A DNA stretch of 64,000 nt from Thiocapsa roseopersicina (GCF_900106925.1 NZ_FNNZ01000007.1:62001-126000), one strand, 5' to 3'. Shown: positions 17,603-26,726, numbered from the stretch's first letter. The notes: generated from the letters alone by a model not told the origin. A program made the numbers and translations.

Positions 17603-18289
17603 TCACGGGTCTTCCAGCCGGCTTCGCCCGGAGACCCAAGGCCAAGCGACGACGCCCAGGTAAAGCGCAGCGGCAAGCGGCATCACCGGCCAGGTCGGAA
17701 CGCTCAGGACCCAGAGGGTTGCCCCGCTGATCAGGCACCAGGCAAGCGGGATGATCGCCAGCAGCCAGCGCAGCGGATGACGGATCAGCAGAAGCAGACC
17801 CAGTGTTGCAAGAGCCGTCGGGTCCGGTGCGCTGCCGAAGACCTCCAGACCGTACCAGGGGCGGCCGGACAAGAGTCCGAGCAGCGGTTGCAGCACAAGC
17901 GCGAAGACGAGGATCCAGAGCGCAGGGCCGGGATCACGAGACGCACCCTCGGACGAGCCCGCGAGCGGACTCCACCCGAGAAAAACCGCCATGAGCACGC
18001 CCTGCAACACGAAGCCGAACCCGAAATAGATCCCCGGCCAGCTCAAAGGCGCGTACCAGTGGATCTGAAAGACCCAACCGACCCAAACCCAGCAGATCGC
18101 GGTCAGGAGAAACGGGATCCGAAGCACCCGACCGTCTGCCCGACGCGCCGTGAACAGGGCCGTCAGCCCCATCGCCAGCCCGATGATCGGCGCCGGCCAG
18201 ACCCCGACGTTGTAGCGCTCGAACAGCCTGAAATAGGTCTCGCGCGAAAACGGGATCAGGTCGACGAGCGAGTAGCTCAAAAGGTCCAT
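17603..18289 (-). CDS. DUF6064-type integral membrane protein
   Basis: A 228-residue membrane protein with about six or seven hydrophobic segments. The start MDLLSYSLVDLIPFSRETYF and the WPAPIIGLAMGL and CWVWVGWVFQIHWYAPLSW blocks match the DUF6064 pattern. Function is unknown. The ATG at 18289 overlaps the stop of the aldo/keto reductase (ATGA), so the two are translationally coupled and may work together, for instance in handling a membrane-associated carbonyl compound (speculative). Confidence 0.75.
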   Translation of the reverse strand: MDLLSYSLVDLIPFSRETYFRLFERYNVGVWPAPIIGLAMGLTALFTARRADGRVLRIPFLLTAICWVWVGWVFQIHWYAPLSWPGIYFGFGFVLQGVLMAVFLGWSPLAGSSEGASRDPGPALWILVFALVLQPLLGLLSGRPWYGLEVFGSAPDPTALATLGLLLLIRHPLRWLLAIIPLAWCLISGATLWVLSVPTWPVMPLAAALYLGVVAWPWVSGRSRLEDP

Positions 18290-19221
18290 CAGAGCGCTGC
18301 GAAGTCGGCGGCCATGCGGCGTCGCAGCGCCGCATCCGGCATGGCACCACGCGCGGCCGCCATGTTCTGCTCCATGTGATCCACCCGACTGGTCGCCGGG
18401 ATGGCACAGGTCACGGCCGGGTGCGAGACGATGTATTTGAGCAGACACTGCGACCAGTCGGCGCAGTCGATCTCGCGCGCCCAACCCGGCAAGGGGTGAC
18501 GTTTGACGCGATCGATCAGCGAGCCGCCTTGGAAGGGCCGATTGGCGATCACCGCGATCCCTCGCTCCGCGGCCAGCGGAAGCAGATGTGACTCGACCTC
18601 ACGATCCTCGATGTTGTAGGTCAACTGCACGAAATCAATCGGCTGCGCCTCCATCACCTGCGCAAGCTCGGCATGACGGCGACCGTGCGAGGTAGTGACT
18701 CCGATATAGCGCACCTTGCCGTCGGCCTTCATCGCCGACAGGGTCTCCAGATGGGCCTGCCAGTTGAGCAGGTTGTGTACCTGCAGCAGATCCAGACGCG
18801 GCAGACCCCAGAGGCGCTCGGATGACGCGATCTGCTCGATCCCCTCCGCGGACGAAGAGGTCCAGACTTTGGTCGCCGAGAACAAATCCTTGGGGCGATC
18901 CAGTCTCGCCAAGCAGCTGCCGACGACCTCCTCGGCCGAGCCGTACATGGGGGAGGAGTCGATCAGACCGCCGCCGGCGGCAAAGAAGGCACGCAGGACA
19001 TCGGTGCACACATCCCGCGCCACCGGGTCGTCGCCGACATTGAATGTGATCCAGGTCCCCATACCTACGACGGGCAAGGGCTCGCCGGTCGCGGGGATGG
19101 CCTTGGCGAGCGATTGTCCGTCCACCGCCAGAGCCTTCCCCGACAGCGTTAGGATAGACAAAGGCGCGACCGCGAGGGCCGCAAGGAACGCACGCCGACT
19201 CGATACGGAAGATCGATCCAT
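18289..19221 (-). CDS. exported aldo/keto reductase with Tat signal
   Basis: A 310-residue aldo/keto reductase with an N-terminal twin-arginine signal (SSRRAFLAALAVAPLSILTL, cleavage near ALA-VDG), so it should be folded with its cofactor and sent to the periplasm. The barrel shows GLIDSSPMYGSAEEVVG with the Asp/Tyr catalytic pair, FSATKVW with Lys, and LLQVHNLLNW with the His. Late NADPH-site motifs such as AIPATSR are present. The ATG at 19221 was chosen because GGAGG lies 6 bases upstream; ATG 19227 abuts the same GGAGG and is too close. It is coupled to the DUF6064 gene. Confidence 0.88.
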   Translation of the reverse strand: MDRSSVSSRRAFLAALAVAPLSILTLSGKALAVDGQSLAKAIPATGEPLPVVGMGTWITFNVGDDPVARDVCTDVLRAFFAAGGGLIDSSPMYGSAEEVVGSCLARLDRPKDLFSATKVWTSSSAEGIEQIASSERLWGLPRLDLLQVHNLLNWQAHLETLSAMKADGKVRYIGVTTSHGRRHAELAQVMEAQPIDFVQLTYNIEDREVESHLLPLAAERGIAVIANRPFQGGSLIDRVKRHPLPGWAREIDCADWSQCLLKYIVSHPAVTCAIPATSRVDHMEQNMAAARGAMPDAALRRRMAADFAAL

Positions 19222-19574
19222 AGACATCCTCCAGGCACCGTCCGCCGAGCGGACTCGAGCATTCCGAAGTTTGACCATGATCGAGGGGATGGTTGCAAAG
19301 CGGTCACCGAAATCGGCCTGGTATTCACCCGTCTCTCTCTGGGGAATTTGGTCACGGCACACAGACTTTGGATGCCATCAGCTCCGAGCGTTTACCGGAC
19401 CCGCATGGACGCCAAGATCGATGTGATGGACTGGATCGAGATGTTCTAAAACAGCTAGCGCCGACGCGTGTACCTCGGCGAAGTCGGTCCCCGGAGGACG
19501 AGAACAAGTGGACGCCCGCGGTGCTGCAGGGGCCACCGCCAGCGCCGCTCCTGCGCCACTCGCGCAAATGCCGC
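19222..19574. other. intergenic region, no gene seen
   Basis: About 350 bases between the aldo/keto reductase start and the stop of the small membrane protein gene at 19575. Open frames here lack coding character. It should hold the aldo/keto reductase promoter; no clear box was identified. Confidence 0.4.
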
Positions 19575-19739
19575 TTACCGCGGAACCCCGCGGTAGAGTC
19601 GATCCACCCAATCACGGAACCAGACGGGTCGCGCGAGCAGAATATATGCGAGCAGCAGCGCCCCGAGTGGTATCGCGAAGGCTGCGGTATCCAAGACGAC
19701 GATCAGCAGAGCCAGAACCAGACGGTGGGAGAGACGCAT
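19575..19739 (-). CDS. small membrane protein (54 aa)
   Basis: A short open frame from ATG 19739 encoding MRLSHRLVLALLIVVLDTAA, then FAIPLGALLLAYILLARPVWF and a charged amphipathic tail (RDWVDRLYRGVPR). Two hydrophobic stretches with a basic N-terminus and an aromatic/charged end are typical of real small inner-membrane proteins, and the composition differs from the surrounding noncoding DNA. No function can be given. A longer in-frame extension upstream to 19805 is less likely. Confidence 0.6.
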   Translation of the reverse strand: MRLSHRLVLALLIVVLDTAAFAIPLGALLLAYILLARPVWFRDWVDRLYRGVPR

Positions 19740-19972
19740 GACGACCTCGGGGTTGGCAATGTTCACATCGCGGGCGGGATTCGGGAGCCTCACCCGCCCC
19801 GTCACACCTCGTTTGCGCGCGGCGACGCACGCGCACGCGACCTTGGCTCACGCGTTCGAGGGCGTCATCTTCGCGGACGTAGCCGTGAGCCTCACGGCCG
19901 CGGTAGAGTGCTCCGGGCCGGGCGTCCAGTTTCGCCTTGTCCTTTACAGCTAAAGCACGGGGTATCCGATCG

Positions 19973-20308
19973 ATGTTCATCGCCATGAATCGGTTTCGCA
20001 TCAACCGGGGCTTCGAGGCCGATTTCGAGCGCATCTGGCGGGAGCGCCAATCCCAGCTCGCGCAGGTTCCGGGGTTCGTGACCTTTCGTCTCCTCAATGG
20101 GCCGGACGACGGGGAGACCACGTTGTACGCCTCCCACACGACCTGGGCCTCGCGCGGTCACTTCGATGCCTGGCGCGAGTCCGAGGCGTTCCACAAGGCC
20201 CATGCGCAGGCGAAGGCGCCTCAGGGAACCTATGCGGGCCATCCTGTACTGGAGCTGTTCGACATAGTGTTGGAGGAGTCGGCCCCCGGGGCTCGGGATC
20301 CTCGATAG
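19973..20308 (+). CDS. antibiotic biosynthesis monooxygenase-domain protein (HmoA/IsdG-like)
   Basis: A 111-residue ABM-fold protein. MFIAMNRFRINRGFEADFE is the first strand-helix unit with the NRFRI pattern of haem-degrading or ABM proteins. VPGFVTFRLLNGPDDGETTLY and TTWASRGHFDAWRESEAFHKAH are the middle strands and the W/H-containing helix of the IsdG/HmoA group. It may be a cytoplasmic haem monooxygenase or a dimeric ABM protein of other use. The ATG at 19973 matches the family start; an in-frame upstream ATG at 19937 would add residues not seen in relatives. Confidence 0.8.
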   Translation: MFIAMNRFRINRGFEADFERIWRERQSQLAQVPGFVTFRLLNGPDDGETTLYASHTTWASRGHFDAWRESEAFHKAHAQAKAPQGTYAGHPVLELFDIVLEESAPGARDPR

Positions 20309-20706
20309 CGCACTGAACTCACGAGGCATTGTCGCTCCCGAGAGCCAGTGCCCGCAGCACTCACGTTTCGGTCCGCCGACGAGAGCCTCCCCGAACGCGC
20401 GCATGATCGAGCGCGGAAACCTCGGCTCGGGTGGCGATTCCGGGACGATACCGGGTTTTGGCAGGACATCAGCTGGAACCTTCCGGGTCATCGTCCGAAC
20501 AAGCTCCAGCCCCTGATGCCGTCTTGGGTGGAGCGCGAGACGCCGGAGCGCTATCTCATCGACCTGAACGCACAGCGCGACTGGCTCGCTCGATCCGCGG
20601 CATCGCGAGACGAAGCGGTCAAAAAAGAGCCCCGGCAGAATGCCATTCGCTTTCAGGATAGTGGTCTCCAACGGCCGTCACCACTATCCAATCACCGAGA
20701 ATTTTG
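20309..20706. other. about 400 bases without a recognised gene
   Basis: Between the ABM protein and the tRNA terminator. A plus-strand frame from GTG 20348 contains a protein-like patch (GFWQDISWNLPGHRPN, ETPERYLIDLNAQRDWLA) that may be the tail of a lost gene, but it has no family match from memory and no clear ribosome site. It is left unassigned. Confidence 0.3.
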
Positions 20707-20707
20707 G

Positions 20708-20741
20708 GCACACAAACAAATGCCGGCACGAGGCCGGCTTC
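20708..20741 (-). terminator. Rho-independent terminator of tRNA-Gly
   Basis: On the minus strand GCCGGC - 5-base loop - GCCGGC (20721-20740) is followed by a T-rich tract ATTTGTTTGTG. It starts 19 bases after the CCA end of the tRNA gene, which fits a single-gene tRNA transcript. Confidence 0.85.
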
Positions 20742-20758
20742 TGAGTTTTTCTTTTATT

Positions 20759-20833
20759 TGGAGCGGGAAACGAGATTCGAACTCGCGACCCCAACCTTGG
20801 CAAGGTTGTGCTCTACCACTGAGCTATTCCCGC
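20759..20833 (-). tRNA. glyT-GCC: tRNA-Gly (anticodon GCC)
   Basis: Read on the minus strand the sequence starts GCGGGAATAGCTCAGTGG and folds as a cloverleaf. The acceptor stem is GCGGGAA/TTCCCGC, and the D-arm has AGCTCAGTGGTAGAGC. The anticodon stem is CAACC-TTGCCAA-GGTTG with GCC, and the T-arm has the TTCGAAT loop. CCA is encoded at 20761-20759. It lies downstream of uvrC-pgsA, the same order as in many gammaproteobacteria, and has its own terminator. Confidence 0.98.
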
Positions 20834-20962
20834 TTTGGAGCCGCGTATTTTAATGCCTTTCGCGATGCTGTCAACCCCTGGATTGCATCCGATCTCGCTG
20901 CGCTCAGGGGCGGTGTGGACAGGGCGCCGCTGACGACTTCGCGCCATCGCTCGGAGCCGGGC

Positions 20963-21538
20963 TCAACCACGCCCCTCGATATCGACCTGACCCGACAGGC
21001 TCGGCCAAGCGGCGCGCAGATAGAGCACCATCGACCAGAGTGTCAGGACGGCGGCGACGTAGAGAAGAACGACACCCAACCCGTAGACCCAGGGTCCGAA
21101 GACCGTATCGTGCAGGATCATGAGCACGATCGAGATCATCTGGGCCGTGGTCTTGATCTTGCCGGTCATGGAGACCGCGACCTTGGCGCGCGCGCCGATC
21201 TCGGCCATCCACTCGCGCAGTGCGGAGACCGTGATCTCGCGTCCGATGATGACCATCGCCGGGAGCGCCAAGAGGGTGCGGGGGTCGTACTGAACGAGCA
21301 GGACGAGCGCGACCGCGACCATCAGCTTGTCGGCGACCGGATCGAGGAAGGCGCCGAGCGGCGAGGTCTGCTCCCAGAGACGCGCGAGATAGCCGTCGAG
21401 CCAATCCGTCAGGGCGGCCGCACCGAAAACCGCGGCGGCGACGTAGGGCGCCCAAGGTGCGTCCAGATAGAAGACGACGACGAACACCGGAATCAAGACA
21501 ATCCGGAGCATCGTCAGAAGGTTGGGGATATTCCACAT
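20963..21538 (-). CDS. pgsA: CDP-diacylglycerol--glycerol-3-phosphate 3-phosphatidyltransferase
   Basis: A 191-residue inner-membrane enzyme that makes phosphatidylglycerol phosphate from CDP-diacylglycerol and glycerol-3-phosphate, the committed step to phosphatidylglycerol and cardiolipin. The CDP-alcohol phosphotransferase motif DG-x2-AR-x8-G-x3-D-x3-D is complete (DGYLAR, GAFLDPVAD, about 47-69). MWNIPNLLTMLRIVLIPVF is the standard N-terminus and helix 1. It begins 3 bases after the uvrC stop, the classic uvrC-pgsA pair, and the tRNA-Gly follows. Confidence 0.96.
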   Translation of the reverse strand: MWNIPNLLTMLRIVLIPVFVVVFYLDAPWAPYVAAAVFGAAALTDWLDGYLARLWEQTSPLGAFLDPVADKLMVAVALVLLVQYDPRTLLALPAMVIIGREITVSALREWMAEIGARAKVAVSMTGKIKTTAQMISIVLMILHDTVFGPWVYGLGVVLLYVAAVLTLWSMVLYLRAAWPSLSGQVDIEGRG

Positions 21539-21541
21539 ACG

Positions 21542-23413
21542 TCAGGGCCCAGTGGCCTCCTCGTGAAAGGCATCGTAGATCTGTTGGGCCAACTGCCGGC
21601 CGATGCCGTCGACGCAGGCAATGTCCTCGACCCCTGCGCGGGCCAGGCCGCGGATGCCGCCGAACTGCTTCAAAAGACGTTGGCGGCGCCGCGGTCCGAT
21701 CCCGGCGAGCCCTTCCAGCGTGGAGGTGGTGCGTGCCTTGGCACGACGCTGGCGATGACCGGTGATCGCGAACCGATGGGCCTCGTCGCGGATCTGCTCG
21801 ATCAGATGCATGGCGGGGGAATCGCTCGCCAGTATAAGCGGCGACTCGACGTCCAACAACCAAAGCAGCTCGGTGCCCGGACGTCGATCAGGCCCCTTCG
21901 AAATCCCGACCACCTGCAGGCCGGCGAGACCGAGCTCTTGGAGCGCATCGCCGACCGCGCGGATCTGTCCGCGTCCGCCGTCGATGAAGAGGATATCCGG
22001 GATCGGATACTCGCCCTGCTTCACCCGGGTGTAGCGCCGGGTCAGGGCCTGATGCAGCGCCGCATAGTCGTCCCCAGGGGTGATCCCCTCGATGTTGAAC
22101 CGGCGGTAGTCCGACTTGCGCGGCCCCTCGCCGTCGAAGACCACGCAGGAGGCGACGGTGCGCTCGCCTTGGGTGTGACTGATGTCGAAGCACTCCATGC
22201 GCTGGGGCCGCTCGGGTAGATCCAGGACATCGCGTAGCGCCTCGATGCGGCGGCCGTAACCGGCCTGGCTGCCGAGCCTGGATTTGAGCGCGACCTCGGC
22301 ATTGCCGCGGGCCATCTCGAGCCAGCGCGCACGCTCGGCGCGCACCCGCCATTTGATGTGCACCCGGCGCTCGGCGCGTTGCGAGAGCGCCGTCTCCAAG
22401 AGTGCGCGCTCCTCCGGCTCGACGCTCGCGACCAGCTCGGGGGGGATCTGCTTGTCGGCGTAGAACTGGGCCAGGAACCCGGCCAGAAGGGTCGCGTCGT
22501 CCGTGTCCTCGGGGGTCTTCGGAAAGAATGCCTTGTTGCCGAGGTTGCGCCCGGCGCGGATGAAGAAGACCTGCACGCAGCTCGTCCCGCCCTCCTGCGC
22601 GCAGGCGATGATGTCGAGGTCGCCGCCCTCCCCGCTCACGTACTGGCGCTGCTGGATCCGGCTGAGGGTCGCGATCTGATCGCGCAGGACGGCGGCCCGC
22701 TCGAATTCGAGCGCGGCGGCGGCCTGCTCCATGCCGCGACCAAGATCCGCGATCACATCTTCGGCACGCCCGTCGAGGAACTGAATGGTGTGGGCGACGT
22801 CCTCGGCGTACGCTTCCGGGCTGACGAGACCGACACAAGGCCCGCTGCAGCGCTTGATCTGATATTGCAGACAGGGCCGCGAGCGGTTGTTGAAGAAGCT
22901 GTCCTCGCACTGGCGCACCGGGAAGAGCTTCTGCAGCAACTGCAGGGTCTCGCGCACGGCCCAAGCGCTCGGGTAGGGACCGAAGAGACGCCCTTTGGAT
23001 TTGCGCGGCCCACGATAGAAGGCGAGTCGCGGAAAATCGTCTTGGGTGCTGAGATAGATGAAGGGATAGCTTTTGTCGTCGCGCAGCAGGACATTGAAGC
23101 GCGGACGCAAGGACTTGATGAGGTTGCTCTCGAGCAGCAGCGCCTCGCCCTCGGTGCGTGTCACCGTCACCTCGATGTCGGCGATCTGGCTCACCATCAC
23201 CTGAAGGCGACGTGTCAGCGCCCGGCTGAAATAGCTCGACACCCGGCGCTTGAGGTTCTTGGCCTTGCCGACGTAGAGGACGGTGGCGTCGGCATCGAGC
23301 ATCCGATAGACGCCGGGGCTCTGGGGAATGCGCTCGAGGAGGGCTCGCGCGGGCGTGTCGAGCGCGGGCTGAGCGCCCTCGGCATCCGGATCTACAGCAG
23401 TGGTATCGTTCAT
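21542..23413 (-). CDS. uvrC: UvrABC system protein C
   Basis: A 623-residue excinuclease subunit that makes both incisions around a DNA lesion bound by UvrAB. It contains the GIY-YIG nuclease (SPGVYRMLDADATVLYVGKA, about 27-46), a Cys-rich element (CEDSFFNNRSRPC...CSGPC), the UVR motif, the RNase H-like nuclease (CFDISHTQGERTVAS, IDGGRGQI) and two C-terminal helix-hairpin-helix motifs (LEGLAGIGPRRRQRLLKQ and VDGIGRQLAQQIYDAF). The start was set at ATG 23413 (MNDTTAVD); ATG 23431 is 6 codons earlier and equally open. Confidence 0.97.
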   Translation of the reverse strand: MNDTTAVDPDAEGAQPALDTPARALLERIPQSPGVYRMLDADATVLYVGKAKNLKRRVSSYFSRALTRRLQVMVSQIADIEVTVTRTEGEALLLESNLIKSLRPRFNVLLRDDKSYPFIYLSTQDDFPRLAFYRGPRKSKGRLFGPYPSAWAVRETLQLLQKLFPVRQCEDSFFNNRSRPCLQYQIKRCSGPCVGLVSPEAYAEDVAHTIQFLDGRAEDVIADLGRGMEQAAAALEFERAAVLRDQIATLSRIQQRQYVSGEGGDLDIIACAQEGGTSCVQVFFIRAGRNLGNKAFFPKTPEDTDDATLLAGFLAQFYADKQIPPELVASVEPEERALLETALSQRAERRVHIKWRVRAERARWLEMARGNAEVALKSRLGSQAGYGRRIEALRDVLDLPERPQRMECFDISHTQGERTVASCVVFDGEGPRKSDYRRFNIEGITPGDDYAALHQALTRRYTRVKQGEYPIPDILFIDGGRGQIRAVGDALQELGLAGLQVVGISKGPDRRPGTELLWLLDVESPLILASDSPAMHLIEQIRDEAHRFAITGHRQRRAKARTTSTLEGLAGIGPRRRQRLLKQFGGIRGLARAGVEDIACVDGIGRQLAQQIYDAFHEEATGP

Positions 23414-23520
23414 GTGCGGATTAGAGCGCAATCGAGCGATGCCGATCCAGAGCGGACATCCCGGACCGCGGCTGCGTCGTTCGAGAGCCCACCGGCGCGT
23501 TCTCGGACCGGACCATCTGC

Positions 23521-23534
23521 TTGACCCACGTCAA
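23521..23534. promoter_or_regulatory. Crp/Fnr-family box upstream of nnrS
   Basis: TTGACCCACGTCAA is a perfect dyad (TTGAC-N4-GTCAA, extended by C/G on both sides) of the Fnr/Dnr/NnrR type. It lies 190 bases upstream of nnrS in the uvrC-nnrS divergent gap. A near-identical site (TTGACCCACATCAA) lies before the HPP gene. Regulation of nnrS by NO-responsive Crp/Fnr proteins is established in other bacteria; here it is inferred. Confidence 0.65.
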
Positions 23535-23723
23535 GGCCATGCCGTCGGGCCATCGCTAGGGTAAGGGACTGCGACCACGCGCCCCGAAATCCCGCGACCT
23601 CGTGCGACATCACCGCGAGACAACCCGCGTGCTTCGACTCGACCGCCTCCGACATCCACTCCCGACGTTCGGGAGCCGCCCCGCTCGGGCTCGCCCCGAC
23701 CACCGATAAGGACAACCACCCAG

Positions 23724-24905
23724 ATGCGCGTCGACCCGCTCGCCAAGACCAAGAGACCGATCAGCGTCCTCGCGCTCGGCTTCCGGCCGTTCTTCCTGGC
23801 CGCGGGGATCGCCGCCATCCTGTCCGTTTTGGTCTGGCTCGCGATGCTGACCGGGCATTTCCCGCAGCCCGGCTATCTCGCCGGGCCGGCTTGGCACGCC
23901 CATGAGATGCTGTTTGGTTATCTGGCGGCCGTCATCGCCGGGTTCTTGCTGACCGCCGTGCGCAACTGGAGCGGCATGGACACGCCTACGGGCGCGGCAC
24001 TCGCGGGGTTGGTCGCGCTTTGGTTTGCCGCGCGCCTGATGCCCTGGCTCGGGCTGCCGCCCTTCCTAGTCGCCCTGACCGATGTCGCCTTCTTCCCGGT
24101 TCTGGCGTTCGCACTGCGACGGCCGCTCTGGTTCGGCCCCAACCCGGTGAACCGCGTCTTCCTGCTGCTGTTCGCCGGCATGACGCTCGCGAGTGCGTTG
24201 GTCCATCTGGATGTACTCGGCGCCCTGCCGGGCGGCGCGGCGCGGGGTCATCGTCTGATGTTGGACCTGGTCATCCTGACGATGCTCCTGGTCTCGGGTC
24301 GGGTCATGCCCTTCTTCATCGAGCGCGGGATCGCCGGCGCCAAGCCGCGAAGCTTTCAGCTCGTCGAGCGCCTGACCTTCCTCCTCGCCGCAGCACTCCT
24401 GCTCGCGGACCTCGTCCAGCCCTACGGGACTCAGGCGGGCGCCTTCGCAATCGCGTTGGGTCTGGTGCTTTTGGTGCGAATCATCGGCTGGCATGATCGG
24501 CGTCTCTGGACGACACCCATGCTGACCGTGCTCTATGTCGGGCTGCTCTGGCTTGCGCTTGGCCTGATCCTGGACGGCCTACCCGCCTTTACCGACCTGC
24601 CCGCGCGCGGCGCACTGCATACCCTGACCATCGGGGCGATCGGCGTGGTGACGCTGGGGATGATGTCGCGGGTCGCGGTCGGCCACACGGGTCGCGCGAT
24701 GCAGGCCGCTCGCCTGACCATCGTCGCCTTCGTCCTGATCAACTTCGCCGCAGGCCTGCGCGGTCTCGCTCCGCTGATCTACCCCGCCGGTTACCACACC
24801 TGGCTGATGAGCGCCGGGCTCTGCTGGATCCTCGCCTTCGGGCTCTTTCTCTGGGTTCATGCACCCATGCTGGTCGCGCCTCGGCCGGACGGGCGGCCCG
24901 GCTGA
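23724..24905 (+). CDS. nnrS: NnrS family haem-copper membrane protein
   Basis: A 393-residue polytopic protein with about 12 hydrophobic segments. LALGFRPFFLAAGIAAILS is the diagnostic NnrS start, AWHAHEMLFGYLAAVIAGFLLTA carries the conserved His pair, and TIGAIGVVTLGMMSRVAVGHTGR is the conserved late block. NnrS proteins contain haem and copper and protect cells against nitric oxide during nitrate respiration. AAGGACAACCACCCAG precedes the ATG. It converges on ygbA with a 19-base gap, and a Crp/Fnr-type box lies upstream. Confidence 0.93.
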   Translation: MRVDPLAKTKRPISVLALGFRPFFLAAGIAAILSVLVWLAMLTGHFPQPGYLAGPAWHAHEMLFGYLAAVIAGFLLTAVRNWSGMDTPTGAALAGLVALWFAARLMPWLGLPPFLVALTDVAFFPVLAFALRRPLWFGPNPVNRVFLLLFAGMTLASALVHLDVLGALPGGAARGHRLMLDLVILTMLLVSGRVMPFFIERGIAGAKPRSFQLVERLTFLLAAALLLADLVQPYGTQAGAFAIALGLVLLVRIIGWHDRRLWTTPMLTVLYVGLLWLALGLILDGLPAFTDLPARGALHTLTIGAIGVVTLGMMSRVAVGHTGRAMQAARLTIVAFVLINFAAGLRGLAPLIYPAGYHTWLMSAGLCWILAFGLFLWVHAPMLVAPRPDGRPG

Positions 24906-24923
24906 CGCGTCATCGGGGCGCGA

Positions 24924-25286
24924 TCACCGGCGCTTCTTGTCCGACTGCGCCCGAGCCTTCAGCTTCGGCGCCGGACGGAGCTTATCGAGGATATGCCCGA
25001 GACTCAGGATTGGATGGGGCCAGAGCATCCGGGGGCCGGCATAGCGCATCACATCGCGCACCCGCTCGCGCATTATGGCGCTGTAGCAGTGCACCTCGCA
25101 GAGATTGCAGGCCGGCTTTTCTTCCTGGAAGGGACAGGTGTCGAGACGCCGATGCGCATAGTCAAGCAATGATACGCACTCGGCGCAGAGTCTCTTGTGG
25201 CCGGTGTGATGATGGTCTCGGCAGTAGATGGCCATCATGGCTGTGATGGTCTTCTTCTCGCGCGTAATGCGTCGGCCGAACGGCAT
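24924..25286 (-). CDS. ygbA: nitrous-oxide-stimulated promoter family protein (YgbA)
   Basis: A 120-residue basic, Cys-rich cytoplasmic protein. RITREKKTITAMMAIYCRDHH, KRLCAECVSLLDYAHRRLDTC and PACNLCEVHCY give seven cysteines in the spacing typical of YgbA (PF11756). E. coli ygbA is induced by nitrosative stress under NsrR, and its product probably binds a metal or Fe-S centre. The ATG at 25286 (MPFGRRITREKK) is the family start; a TTG at 25337 would add an unrelated tail. It follows the dihaem cytochrome gene on the same strand. Confidence 0.88.
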   Translation of the reverse strand: MPFGRRITREKKTITAMMAIYCRDHHHTGHKRLCAECVSLLDYAHRRLDTCPFQEEKPACNLCEVHCYSAIMRERVRDVMRYAGPRMLWPHPILSLGHILDKLRPAPKLKARAQSDKKRR

Positions 25287-25333
25287 TGGTCGTCCTCGAT
25301 TGCGGATACGGATTCGGGGCAGGCCCTCGACGA

Positions 25334-26050
25334 TCAATCGTCGAGGATCGAGATGTAGGCGAAGATGTCGTTCAGCTCCTCGGCGGTGAAGGCCGCAAGC
25401 AGCTCCTCGGCATCCGGGTCGGACGGGTCATGCACACGCCGTTTGTCGATGTATTTGGCGACCTGCCGCTGCAGATAGCCGGTGTACTGCCCGGCCAACA
25501 TGGGTACGGCATCGCGCTCGCGGCCCTGGGCGTCGCGACCGTGGCAGGAGGCACACTCCTTGGCATAGATGCGCTCGCCGGCAACCGGATCGCCCGGTGC
25601 GCGCGGAATCTGGACCATGCGTTTGGTGGCCATGAGCCGCTCGTAGGCGTTGAAATCCGCCGCCGTCTCGTCGACCGGCGGGAGGCGACTCGGCAGCTCG
25701 ATCGCGGCGAGAAAGGCCGAGATATCGCGGATATCCGAGTCCGGCATCTGGCGATGCTCCGTGTGCTCCACCATGGCGAGGTTTTCGCGCTCGCGCGCTC
25801 GGAACAGGTCGAGCTGCCGCGAGATGAAGGCGGCGGGGAGACCCGCCAGTCGGGGGTATTCGCCGTCCTTCCCGCCTTGGCCATGCTCGCCGTGGCAGCC
25901 GGCACAGACCTCGTTGATCTCGGCGGCGTTGTCCAGGTCCGCATCGGCGAACGGATCCTCGGCCTCTTCGGCGAGCGCGAACGGCGCAGTCATCAGGCAG
26001 CCGAGGACGAGACCGACGTATCGGAGCAGATGCAACGCGGGTCGGCTCAT
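25334..26050 (-). CDS. dihaem cytochrome c, exported
   Basis: A 238-residue c-type cytochrome. The signal peptide (LLRYVGLVLGCLMTAPFALA-EE) sends it to the periplasm. Two haem sites, CAGCHG near residue 49 and CASCHG near 165, head two cytochrome c domains. The pattern GEHGQGGKDGEYPRLAGLP is typical of cytochrome c4/c553-like electron carriers. It overlaps the HPP gene stop (ATGA at 26047-26050) and precedes ygbA, so it belongs to a nitrosative-stress or nitrate-respiration group. Its likely job is to carry electrons to or from a periplasmic or membrane oxidoreductase. Confidence 0.9.
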   Translation of the reverse strand: MSRPALHLLRYVGLVLGCLMTAPFALAEEAEDPFADADLDNAAEINEVCAGCHGEHGQGGKDGEYPRLAGLPAAFISRQLDLFRARERENLAMVEHTEHRQMPDSDIRDISAFLAAIELPSRLPPVDETAADFNAYERLMATKRMVQIPRAPGDPVAGERIYAKECASCHGRDAQGRERDAVPMLAGQYTGYLQRQVAKYIDKRRVHDPSDPDAEELLAAFTAEELNDIFAYISILDD

Positions 26051-26595
26051 ATCCAGTTCTCCGGATAACGTCTGGTTGCCGGGATATTGTTGACGATCAG
26101 GGCGACGCCCAACAGGATCAGCGGCCCGAGCGTCGCCGGAATCAGCACGTAGTAATATCCAATCGCATGAATCTCCTCCGAGCCGATGACCGCGATCAAC
26201 GCGGTTGCCCCGCCCGGCGGGTGCAGGGTTCGGCTCAGATGCATGAGCGCAATCGCGGTGGCCACGGCCACCGCCTGTGCAAGCCAGGGATCCGCGGACA
26301 GCAGCTTCCAGCTGGTCACGCCGACCAGCGCCGAGATGACGTGACCGCCGACCAGATTACGCGGTTGGGCCAATGGACTGCGCACCGCCCCGTAAAGCAG
26401 GACCGCGGACGCACCGAGCGAGCCGATCGTGAGCGCGAGGTCGGTCTCCGAGAAGAACGCCTGATTGATCAAACCCACTAGGCCGATCCCGAGAAAGGCG
26501 CCGATCCACGACCAGAAGACCTCTTGGTTGCTGACTCGCGGCGGACTTCCGCGGGTGGTCCCGCGCATCTTTCGGACGTAGGCCTTCAGGCTCAA
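26047..26595 (-). CDS. HPP family membrane protein
   Basis: A membrane protein of about 182 residues with four hydrophobic segments and the family motif RTLHPPGGATALIAVIG (HPP in the middle). VFWSWIGAFLGIGLVGLI is helix 1. HPP proteins of plants and cyanobacteria can transport nitrite, so nitrite or another anion is a reasonable guess. The start was set at TTG 26595, because GGAGGC lies 5 bases upstream and MSLKAYVRK follows; the first in-frame ATG is at 26568. In other bacteria HPP is often fused to CBS domains; here a CBS gene lies next to it, divergently. Confidence 0.82.
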   Translation of the reverse strand: MSLKAYVRKMRGTTRGSPPRVSNQEVFWSWIGAFLGIGLVGLINQAFFSETDLALTIGSLGASAVLLYGAVRSPLAQPRNLVGGHVISALVGVTSWKLLSADPWLAQAVAVATAIALMHLSRTLHPPGGATALIAVIGSEEIHAIGYYYVLIPATLGPLILLGVALIVNNIPATRRYPENWI

Positions 26596-26726
26596 AGCAT
26601 GCCTCCAATCGGCTTGCGTACCGGGGATTTCGATACGACTGCGGAGCGGATCGGGCGCGTTCGACCCGTTCCACAACCGCGTGGAATCCTCGATCCCGAT
26701 TTGAATCTCGCGACGCGGCAAGGGCC

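Noticed and set aside
20348-20700. Plus-strand frame with GFWQDISWNLPGHRPN
   Set aside because: Possible remnant only; no family recognised, and the frame runs into the tRNA gene.
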